The notes under the pieces are model-generated. The model ran no database searches and was not told the DNA's origin. It worked only from the letters and a program-made list of their open reading frames with translations. 12,612 nucleotides of DNA from Acetobacter sp. CAG:977. Its GTDB lineage: Bacteria; Pseudomonadota; Alphaproteobacteria; CAAGCB01; CAG-977. How positions within the stretch are numbered: the first letter of the stretch is position 1; each line of letters starts with the position of its first letter. This document shows, piece by piece, positions 1 to 5,614 of the stretch. The translations under genes were made by a program, and so were the position numbers. Location of the stretch: positions 1,017-13,628 of the forward strand of contig HF994920.1 of the NCBI GenBank assembly GCA_000434295.1, read 5' to 3'.

Positions 1-543
1 GCCGATAATGACATCAAACTGCATATCGTTAAAAATCCTGTCTGCGTGAATGAAAGAATAGGCGTGCGTTTCCAACGCTTCGCCACGGTCGTATTCGCTT
101 TGCGACGCGCCGCATTGACGGCACTTGCCGTTATAAAAATCGTGTTCGCACCGCTTGAACCGGATATGTCCCTGTCCGCTTTTAAACAGGGAGACGCTGT
201 ATTGTCCGCTCGCGTCTTTGGAACAATAAACGGAACGCCGGCTCATCAACCCTGTCAATTCCGTCAACGCCAAACCGAACAGCTGATTATGGAAAATATG
301 GTCTATCCGTTTTTGCAAATCGGGGATCGCGCTTTCCAAACCGACCAACAGCCGCTTGGCGATCTCGCGCAGGAAAACGCCGCTTTTGCAACACGGATCA
401 AGGAATGTCGTCCTCGGGTTTTCAAACAATTCCCGCGGTAACAGGTCAAGTATCTCGTTCACGACTTTCGGGGGTGTGAACACCTCGTCGCTCGACAGGT
501 TCGCGATGCACGATAAAATGTCGGGTTTGTGTTGGTCAATCAT
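1..543 (-). CDS. N6-adenine DNA methyltransferase of a restriction-modification locus (partial, 3' end outside window)
   Basis: The minus strand is open for 181 codons from an ATG at 543 to the left edge. Residues 47-61 carry the SAM-binding motif I (FLDPCCKSGVFLREI), as in Eco57I-like and other N6-adenine methylases. The reading is cut at DVIIG, just where the catalytic NPPY motif IV would follow. Residues 132-144 show a C-x-H-x6-C-x2-C pattern (CEHDFYNGKCRQC) that could bind zinc. The predicted role is transfer of a methyl group from SAM to adenine in DNA, either as the modification half or the fused methylase part of a restriction system. The start overlaps the end of the upstream gene by 8 bases, so the two are probably translationally coupled. 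A restriction nuclease or helicase would be expected beyond the left edge, but this is inference. The family call is fairly safe; the specificity and type are unknown. Confidence 0.8.
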   Translation of the reverse strand, partial: MIDQHKPDILSCIANLSSDEVFTPPKVVNEILDLLPRELFENPRTTFLDPCCKSGVFLREIAKRLLVGLESAIPDLQKRIDHIFHNQLFGLALTELTGLMSRRSVYCSKDASGQYSVSLFKSGQGHIRFKRCEHDFYNGKCRQCGASQSEYDRGEALETHAYSFIHADRIFNDMQFDVIIG

Positions 544-1180
544 TACAATCCCCCGTCTGCATCACGGGAATCAACGGATACGTCCTAATCGCTTTCGCCT
601 GATAAACCGGCTTTTCCGGATCGCCGTCCGCAAAACCGAACAACGGCAGATCGGCGCAGGACGCCGTCAAATGGTCGAACTTGTATTCTTCCCGCTTGAA
701 TTTCCCGTCAACAAGCGACCATTGGATAAAACGGATTTTCTCGACACCGTTCAACGAATCGCCGCAAACGATGTTTCTGCTTAAAATGTATCGCGCCGCT
801 TTGACATACGGCTCCGGCGGTTCCTCTTTATACAACGCTTCATACGTTTCCGACATCTGCCGCGCCAAACGGTCGCGGGACGCCTGCGCGTTGTCTGGCA
901 GAATGTCTATGCCGTAAACGCACGCAAGCGCGAAAAGGGACTGCTCCCGATACTCCGCCGGATTTGCCTTGTAAAGCCGCGCCGCCGTTTCCAATTTGCG
1001 CCGCAAAATGGCGGTCAGAAAATTTCCGTTCCCGCACGCCGGTTCCAAAAAACGGCTGTCGATCCGCGCCGCCTCCGCCGACACCAAATCCAACATCGCC
1101 TCGACTTCGCGTTCGGCAGTCAAAACCTCGCCGTATTCCGCGACACGCTCCCGATTGATGACTTGCTTTGATTCGGCCAT
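536..1180 (-). CDS. Small SAM-dependent methyltransferase-like protein without a visible NPPY motif, paired with the downstream methylase
   Basis: This 214-aa protein has motif I at residues 44-54 (FLEPACGNGNF), an acidic GID at 90-92 and GDSLNG at 140-145, so it has the first half of a class I methyltransferase fold. No NPPY or DPPY motif is visible. Where it should appear, the protein reads IRFIQWSLVDGKF and then ends in a short tail. It may therefore be a SAM-binding or structural partner rather than a methylase by itself. The start at 1180 has AGGAAG about 10 bases upstream. The gene overlaps the next methylase by 8 bases (ATGATTGA), which argues for coupled synthesis and a heteromeric enzyme. 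Compared with full adenine methylases it is short, but I see no frameshift. A decayed or split gene is an alternative. Confidence 0.72.
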   Translation of the reverse strand: MAESKQVINRERVAEYGEVLTAEREVEAMLDLVSAEAARIDSRFLEPACGNGNFLTAILRRKLETAARLYKANPAEYREQSLFALACVYGIDILPDNAQASRDRLARQMSETYEALYKEEPPEPYVKAARYILSRNIVCGDSLNGVEKIRFIQWSLVDGKFKREEYKFDHLTASCADLPLFGFADGDPEKPVYQAKAIRTYPLIPVMQTGDCND

Positions 1181-1259
1181 AGAAGCAAAACTTCCTGTTT
1201 ATAATCATAATTGCGCAACTTTTTGCAGATTTTGACTCTAAACACGAAAGAAATCCACA

Positions 1260-1285
1260 TTAAATTTATAATTTATAGAAATTAA
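1260..1285. promoter_or_regulatory. AT-rich imperfect palindrome in the divergent promoter region of the regulator and methylase genes
   Basis: The 114-bp gap (1181-1294) separates the minus-strand methylase pair from the plus-strand XRE gene, so it must hold both promoters. At 1260-1285 the sequence is an imperfect inverted repeat, with half-sites TTAAATTTATAA and TATAGAAATTAA. It includes a plus-strand TATAAT (1267-1272) that could be the -10 of the regulator gene. A second TATAAT lies at 1200-1205. I found no convincing -35 box. An operator for the XRE protein here would allow control of both genes, as controller proteins do in restriction systems. This is a candidate only. Confidence 0.3.
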
Positions 1286-1294
1286 ACTGCGTAT

Positions 1295-1624
1295 ATGAGT
1301 GAAATTTTACGGAAAACAATAGGAAACCGCGTTAAAGCGTTCAGAAAAGCAAAGCGTCCCAAAATGTCGCAGGAACGCTTGGCGGAATTATGCGATGTCG
1401 GCACCAGAACAATCAGCAATATCGAATGCGGCGTTGGCGTTTCCTTGGAAGTTTTGGAAAAAATCGTTACGGTTTTAGGATGCACATACGGCGATTTGAT
1501 GGACACGGACGCTCATCTGCGCACGGAACAATCCGCCTTGAAAAATGAAGCGATGACGATTCTTTCCTCGATGTCCAAACCGGAATTGGAACGCGCTGTC
1601 AGAGTCTTAGCCGCATTGGGATAG
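1295..1624 (+). CDS. XRE-family helix-turn-helix transcriptional regulator
   Basis: This 109-aa protein has a lambda-repressor-like HTH at about residues 8-66 (KMSQERLAELCDVGTRTISNIE is the helix-turn-helix core). A helical C-terminal tail of about 35 residues (MSKPELERAVRVLAAL) could dimerise. Proteins of this size usually repress their own promoter and a neighbour's. It lies divergent from the methylase pair and shares a 114-bp intergenic region with it, so a controller role for the restriction-modification genes is plausible but unproven. The ATG at 1295 has no strong Shine-Dalgarno sequence. An alternative start was not seen, because the HTH begins close to the N-terminus. The gene stops 2 bases before the converging DUF2971 gene, and no terminator separates them. 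Confidence 0.85.
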   Translation: MSEILRKTIGNRVKAFRKAKRPKMSQERLAELCDVGTRTISNIECGVGVSLEVLEKIVTVLGCTYGDLMDTDAHLRTEQSALKNEAMTILSSMSKPELERAVRVLAALG

Positions 1625-1626
1625 TT

Positions 1627-2565
1627 TTACTGAAGAGGACTATTAGAATAAAATACCCTTGTTGTATTTTTTATATCATATCCATTCTCTGTTAGAACTT
1701 TTTCAACTTCTTGTATTTCTATATGATTTTTAGGTCCAATAATAACCTCTGCTATATCTGTAGGATGGAATTTCATTTCACAAATCTCTTTTTTTTCTCC
1801 ATTTGCTGTTATTATTTCTTTAGGAGCTAAGATTTTTTGTTCTTGTCCCACTTTTAAATCAAAAAAATTCTCTGCCCCCAAAGCAATTGGAACCCAAACA
1901 ATTCTCCACTCTTTTTCAGAAGACCAAGCATAATGTTTGCATGTAAATGACATTTTTGATATACAAAAAGCCGCTTCTGAAGGAGAGATTTTTTCTTTTA
2001 TAACATTTTCTAATATGCAATTTATTTCTTTTATCATTCTTTTTTCTGCATAATCAATTTTAAGTAAACTAACCGCTTCTCTAGTATCAAAGCAATATCC
2101 AATCAAAGGCAGTTTTTTGTTAAATGGAAAACTCTTTGAAGAAAAACCAATAGAAACACCTTGACCATTATTGCCATATTTTGTCCATTGATTTATATCA
2201 TCTTTTAATTCTGAAAATGAAACATAATAAGGTTTATATAAAAAAGCCTTTAATGTTTCCAATGTAATTTCTAAAAATATATTACTATTTCTTCTTCTTA
2301 TTTCTTCTTCAACAATCTTAATAAGCCACACCATTTCGAGACGATCATTTGTATTTAATAATGATGAAAGGAAAAGGCTTTTAGATGATATTATATTTTT
2401 AAAGGAATCAAAATTTGTGTAATGATACAATATGCTTGGAGCTACAGGCACATGATATTTAGTTACACCTTTAGATATAACGCAAATAGAATATGGATAT
2501 CCAATATTAGAACCAAGTATACTAGGCACAACTTCTCCGAGAGATATATTTTGGTATTTATACAT
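1627..2565 (-). CDS. DUF2971 family protein
   Basis: This 312-aa protein shows the usual DUF2971 landmarks. They are YHYTNFDSFKNII at 47-59, SLFLSSLLNTNDRLE at 63-77, SFSELKDDINQWTKYG at 116-131 followed by a GVSIGF strand, and EKEWRIVW at 217-224. The biochemical function of the family is not established. Members are frequent in accessory and defence islands. I see no signal peptide or membrane segment. The first 44 residues precede the recognised domain. The start at 2565 lies 16 bases after the stop of the upstream AlbA gene, on the same strand, so the two probably form an operon driven from 3948-3920. The gene is clearly more AT-rich than its neighbours on both sides and uses many AAA, TTT and ATA codons, which suggests separate acquisition. 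Confidence 0.8.
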   Translation of the reverse strand: MYKYQNISLGEVVPSILGSNIGYPYSICVISKGVTKYHVPVAPSILYHYTNFDSFKNIISSKSLFLSSLLNTNDRLEMVWLIKIVEEEIRRRNSNIFLEITLETLKAFLYKPYYVSFSELKDDINQWTKYGNNGQGVSIGFSSKSFPFNKKLPLIGYCFDTREAVSLLKIDYAEKRMIKEINCILENVIKEKISPSEAAFCISKMSFTCKHYAWSSEKEWRIVWVPIALGAENFFDLKVGQEQKILAPKEIITANGEKKEICEMKFHPTDIAEVIIGPKNHIEIQEVEKVLTENGYDIKNTTRVFYSNSPLQ

Positions 2566-2581
2566 AATAAAGCACTTTTCT

Positions 2582-3901
2582 TTATTCTTTCACCACCCAC
2601 TTGCCGCCTTTGAGCGAACCGACGCGATCAAGAATCCCCTCGTCTTTCAGCTTTTTCAGCTGCCATTTTACGCCGCTTTCGGAAATACCGGTTATTTTCG
2701 CCAGTTCGTGACGGGTGATTTGCGGATTATTCCCGATTGCCTCCAAGATTTTTTGGGTAGTTTTTTGGGTAGTTTTTTGGGTAGTTTTTTCCCCGTTTTT
2801 CTTTCCGGTTTTATCGTCCTCTTCGGCAAACGGCTTGTTATAGCGGAATGTCACCCGGAAGAAAGTATCCGAAATCTCGAACACGTCCGGAGCATAAGCA
2901 TTTAAAATACGCCGCACTCCCGACCCAAGACGCTCGACCAGTTCCATATCCTGAAAGATTCTCATCAATTCGGGATTGCGCGGACACGATTTGCCGTTGA
3001 AAAAGTCTTCTTTCGTCATTCCCCACGGCAAGCCGCCCGTTGACGTGATTTCTATTCTGTCCGAAAACATTTCGAACTTCGGCGGGTTGCTGTATGAATA
3101 ATCGTTATGCAGTATCGCGTTAATGACCGCTTCTCTTAACGCCTGCGGATCGACCATCGGGCGTTCTTCGCGCTTGGTCGCCGTTACGCGGGCGTAAATC
3201 CTGTTTTCAACGGAAAACTTGTCCAAAACCTGTTCGGTCGCCTTGATTAAAGAGCAATATCCGAAGTTCTTGTTTTCCGTCAAAACGTCTCGATCCGTTC
3301 CGGCATACTTGGCGAACAAAATGGGCATTCCGTTTTCGTCCGCGCACAAATAAGCGGTCATATTATACCGCCCATCATCTGTTTTCAGTTGCAGATTGTC
3401 GGCAAAGGAATCGTTCAAAGTCAACTTCTTGCCCGCATAGTAAATATGCAGTTGTGTAAAATCCAAGTTCTGATTCGACGACGGCATATTCCTCAACGAC
3501 GTATGCGTCCTGCGATAATAAATTGAGTCGATTTGCTCCTGCGTCATCGGGTGGGCGGAACTGCCGATGCGGATAAAACAGCCCCGTTCGCTCATACCGT
3601 TGGCGCGAATGTAGTAGGGTTGTTCTTTGCCTGCGGCGATCGTAATCCGGATCACATCTCGTCCGTTCAGACGTTCGCAAGCGATATCAAACAATCCCAT
3701 AACGGATGGGCGAATCCCCGTTATCAGACGGTCTTTGATTTCTAGTTGAAGCGCGTCGCACTTGTCAACGCCGATAGGATTCCCGTTCTTATCGATACCG
3801 ATATAGATCGTTCCGCCGTGCGCATTTAGAAAGGCCACAGCTTCCTTTTCCAAAGCGGCAGTCAGTTTTTCTTTGTATTCCGTGCGTTCGTTTTCAAGCA
3901 T
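2582..3901 (-). CDS. AlbA/Schlafen-domain ATP-binding protein with C-terminal winged helix
   Basis: This 439-aa protein begins with an AlbA_2 (Schlafen-like) domain at about residues 5-130, with FLNAHGGTIYIGIDKNG near its start. Next comes a RecG-C-terminus/HATPase_c_4-like ATP-binding region: REAVINAILHNDYS at 256-269 and RNPELMRIF to RLGSGVRRI at 308-332. A lysine/threonine-rich linker (366-384) contains the repeat KTTQ. The last 50 residues (386-435) form a winged helix typical of such regulators. Family members bind nucleic acid and act as regulators or as parts of defence systems; the exact role here is unknown. The start is well supported: AGAGGTG lies at 3912-3906, and a sigma70-like promoter sits immediately upstream. 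The DUF2971 gene follows after 16 bases. Confidence 0.85.
   Translation of the reverse strand: MLENERTEYKEKLTAALEKEAVAFLNAHGGTIYIGIDKNGNPIGVDKCDALQLEIKDRLITGIRPSVMGLFDIACERLNGRDVIRITIAAGKEQPYYIRANGMSERGCFIRIGSSAHPMTQEQIDSIYYRRTHTSLRNMPSSNQNLDFTQLHIYYAGKKLTLNDSFADNLQLKTDDGRYNMTAYLCADENGMPILFAKYAGTDRDVLTENKNFGYCSLIKATEQVLDKFSVENRIYARVTATKREERPMVDPQALREAVINAILHNDYSYSNPPKFEMFSDRIEITSTGGLPWGMTKEDFFNGKSCPRNPELMRIFQDMELVERLGSGVRRILNAYAPDVFEISDTFFRVTFRYNKPFAEEDDKTGKKNGEKTTQKTTQKTTQKILEAIGNNPQITRHELAKITGISESGVKWQLKKLKDEGILDRVGSLKGGKWVVKE
2749..2790 (-). repeat. 12-bp tandem repeat, three copies, encoding KTTQ units
   Basis: On the plus strand TTTTTTGGGTAG is repeated exactly at 2749-2760, 2761-2772 and 2773-2784, with six more T to 2790. 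Within the AlbA gene it encodes the repeated KTTQ linker between the ATP-binding part and the winged helix. Copy-number changes would keep the frame and only alter linker length, whereas slippage in the A6/T6 tracts would break it. Confidence 0.9.
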
Positions 3902-3919
3902 AAAACACCTCTTTTCCTA

Positions 3920-3948
3920 TTTATAAAAGATAACGCCGCTATTCTCAA
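3920..3948 (-). promoter_or_regulatory. Sigma70-like promoter for the AlbA-DUF2971 pair
   Basis: On the minus strand TTGAGA (3948-3943) and TATAAA (3925-3920) are separated by exactly 17 bases. Transcription would start near 3913, just upstream of the ribosome-binding site AGAGGTG and the ATG at 3901. This gives a very short leader. Confidence 0.6.
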
Positions 3949-3965
3949 ATAAGAAATTTTTTGCT

Positions 3966-4118
3966 CTTTTCGTCCGACGAAAAGGCTATCCTGCAAAAAA
4001 ATCGGGTATGGAATTATCAAACACTTAGGCGGCGAATAAGTCTTTGATATTTCAGAGGGGCTTTTCTTTGCAGGATAGTCATTCCGTAATACGGAATGAA
4101 AGAAAAAGCCCCTCTGAA
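3966..4118. repeat. Cluster of nested and interleaved inverted repeats downstream of integrase A
   Basis: The 224-bp gap 3902-4125 has no gene. Besides the promoter above it holds four paired elements. (1) CTTTTCGT/ACGAAAAG, an 8-bp stem at 3966-3973 and 3977-3984. (2) CTATCCTGCAAA at 3986-3997, complementary to TTTGCAGGATAG at 4067-4078. (3) A 15-bp perfect outer stem, TTCAGAGGGGCTTTT (4051-4065) with its complement at 4104-4118. (4) Inside it, the palindrome CATTCCGTA/TACGGAATG at 4080-4098. The last two directly follow the integrase stop and might end transcription, but no clean U-run follows. A small dispersed repeat or MITE-like element is equally possible. Confidence 0.7.
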
Positions 4119-4125
4119 TTGAACC

Positions 4126-5295
4126 TTAAAAAGACTCTTTTTGATTGGCGAACTGCTCGAAAAAGTTGACCGTTTTTTGCAAAGCCCGACTGACCGCCGA
4201 TGTGTCCACCCGCGCATATACCTGCGTCGCTTGGAGCGTTTTATGGTTCAGCGTCTTGCTGACAACGGACAGATTTTCGCCGTTCATACATTCGTAACTG
4301 GCGACCGTCCGGCGCAAGTCGTGCATTCGCAAATTGTCAATACCCGCCGCTTGTTTCAACCGTTTCCACGCCTTTTGCGGATAGCCCATATGTCGGGTCG
4401 CATCATTTCCCATCGGAAACACCCAATCACTTTTCACGCTTTCCCGTTTCAGGTTTTTCAACAGAAAAACGAGCTGCTTTACCAGAGGAACACTCATCGA
4501 CGTTCCGTTTTTCGTTCTCGGAATATACCAAATCGCATTCGTGAAATTGATATGTTCCCACCTCATTTCCAGAACATTGCCGCACCTTTGTCCCGTATAG
4601 AGCAAAGCATAGAAAAACACACGGTGAACCGGATCAGTATCGCCGTCAATGGCGTCGAAAAGCTTCTTAAATTCTTCCGGCAAAACGAACCGTTCTCTGG
4701 AAGCCAGTTTATATTTGGTGATTCCTGTTGTCGGATTGCGTCCGTTCCACCCCCATTGGATGGCTTTGTTATACATATGACGCAACAGCGTCAAAGCCTT
4801 GTTGGAAGCTGAAATGCCATCCTTGTCGCGCAAACTTATCATCAGCGTTTCAATCTGCTTCGTTTGCAACTCGGAAATCCTTTTCCCCGACCAATGGGAA
4901 AAGCGCCGTTTGAAAAGACTGATATTGTCCCGAAGCGTTTTTAAGGACGTTTGCTCTTTCGCATACCGTTCAACGTATTCCTGAAAAAGTTCGCCCAAAG
5001 TCATTTCAGAAGACAATGCGCGCTTTTCAGCATTCGGATTGATTCCCTGCCGGATTTTCTGCAAACAGTCGAACGCCTGTCTGCGTGCAAAATCCAAACT
5101 GATTTCATTCGTCTTTCCCAAAGTGACGCGAACGGTCTTCCCTTGAACCTTTTTTATAACGGCATACGTTTTTCCTCCGAGTGGAGAAACGCGGCAATAC
5201 AGATACGGGCACCTTTCGTCCGCTATTTCAAAACGCTCTTTTCCGGCTTCCGGGCGCAGTTCCTTGATGAATTTTTCAGTAAACAACACTTTCAT
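4126..5295 (-). CDS. Tyrosine integrase A (P4-like, with arm-binding N-terminal domain)
   Basis: This 389-aa site-specific recombinase should integrate and excise the left element. Residues about 4-88 form the DUF4102/arm-binding domain, about 98-185 the core-binding domain, and the rest the catalytic domain. All catalytic residues are visible: R237 (TGQRCGN), K262 (RTKNGTS), H325-x-x-R328 (MHDLRRT), H351 (LNHKT) and the nucleophile Y360 (TQVYAR). I chose the ATG at 5295 because AAGGAG lies seven bases upstream (5308-5303) and the protein then starts at the domain. The longer reading from 5424 adds 43 residues without homology. The gene lies next to the tRNA-Gln fragment at 5460-5503, its probable attachment site, and reads away from it into the left element. 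Confidence 0.92.
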   Translation of the reverse strand: MKVLFTEKFIKELRPEAGKERFEIADERCPYLYCRVSPLGGKTYAVIKKVQGKTVRVTLGKTNEISLDFARRQAFDCLQKIRQGINPNAEKRALSSEMTLGELFQEYVERYAKEQTSLKTLRDNISLFKRRFSHWSGKRISELQTKQIETLMISLRDKDGISASNKALTLLRHMYNKAIQWGWNGRNPTTGITKYKLASRERFVLPEEFKKLFDAIDGDTDPVHRVFFYALLYTGQRCGNVLEMRWEHINFTNAIWYIPRTKNGTSMSVPLVKQLVFLLKNLKRESVKSDWVFPMGNDATRHMGYPQKAWKRLKQAAGIDNLRMHDLRRTVASYECMNGENLSVVSKTLNHKTLQATQVYARVDTSAVSRALQKTVNFFEQFANQKESF

Positions 5296-5309
5296 TTTTC
5301 TTCTCCTTC

Positions 5310-5329
5310 CGGTCAACCCGCGGTCAACC
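5310..5329. repeat. Direct repeat CGGTCAACC in the leader of integrase A
   Basis: CGGTCAACC occurs at 5310-5318 and 5321-5329, one helical turn apart, just upstream of the integrase ribosome-binding site. It could be an operator or an arm-type integrase site controlling integrase A. The function is inferred from position only. Confidence 0.45.
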
Positions 5330-5459
5330 GACAAAACAAATCGACATAAAAGAAGATTAAGAAAAATGAACGACATCTTAAAGTAAGTTATTGATTTCAA
5401 ATAAGAAAACGAATAACAAACCATTCAGGTCAATCATCGTGCACCCAAGAGATTATGCC

Positions 5460-5503
5460 CTCTGACTCCGTTAGTCTTGGTTCGAGTCCAGGTTCCCCAG
5501 CCA
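5460..5503 (+). other. 3' half of tRNA-Gln(CUG): attachment-site remnant
   Basis: The sequence reads as the 3' half of a tRNA. The anticodon loop is CTCTGAC (5460-5466, anticodon CTG with T33 and A37). It is followed by the stem strand TCCGT, a 4-base variable region, and a T-arm CTTGG-TTCGAGT-CCAGG (5476-5492). The 3' acceptor strand TTCCCCA, discriminator G and CCA end at 5503. Acceptor and discriminator match the TGGGG...CCCCAGCCA pattern of tRNA-Gln. No 5' acceptor strand, D-arm or ACGGA stem strand is found upstream, so this is not a working tRNA. Tyrosine integrases commonly cross over in the anticodon loop and duplicate the 3' half, so it is best read as an att site joining two elements. 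The intact tRNA-Gln should lie to the left, outside the window. Confidence 0.75.
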
Positions 5504-5511
5504 CCTTGAGA

Positions 5512-5547
5512 GCCAAGTCGTTGAAAACAAACGAACTTGGCTTTTTT
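5512..5547 (+). terminator. Rho-independent terminator after the tRNA remnant
   Basis: GCCAAGT (5512-5518) pairs with ACTTGGC (5535-5541). CGTT and AACG extend the stem across a one-base bulge, and the hairpin is followed by six T. It stands eight bases after the tRNA CCA, the position of a normal tRNA-gene terminator. Confidence 0.85.
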
Positions 5548-5560
5548 ATGCTCGGGGAAA

Positions 5561-5602
5561 TGTTAGCAGTGCTAACAAAACTGCTAACAAACCTTGTTAG
5601 CA
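5561..5602. promoter_or_regulatory. Array of four alternating GTTAGCA heptamers before integrase B
   Basis: GTTAGCA occurs at 5562-5568 and 5596-5602, and its complement TGCTAAC at 5570-5576 and 5582-5588. The first pair forms the perfect 17-bp palindrome TGTTAGCAGTGCTAACA (5561-5577). The second pair forms an inverted repeat with a 5-bp spacer. The array sits between the terminator and the integrase B start. It could be integrase or excisionase binding sites, or the operator of integrase B. Confidence 0.65.
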
Positions 5603-5614
5603 CGGGCGGTTGTC

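Noticed and set aside
46..784. Plus-strand ORFs at the left edge
   Set aside because: They lie opposite the two methylase genes, whose minus-strand frame shows clear motif I sequences; the plus frames show no domain.
840..1208. Minus-strand 122-codon ORF overlapping the small methylase gene
   Set aside because: Glycine/arginine-rich frame-shadow composition with no domain. The overlapping frame holds the methyltransferase motifs.
4141..4812. Plus-strand 223-codon ORF opposite integrase A
   Set aside because: It is the antisense of a complete integrase with all catalytic residues and shows no domain of its own.
5380..5503. A complete tRNA gene
   Set aside because: No TGGGGAA-type 5' acceptor strand, D-arm or matching anticodon stem strand exists upstream of 5460; only the 3' half is present.
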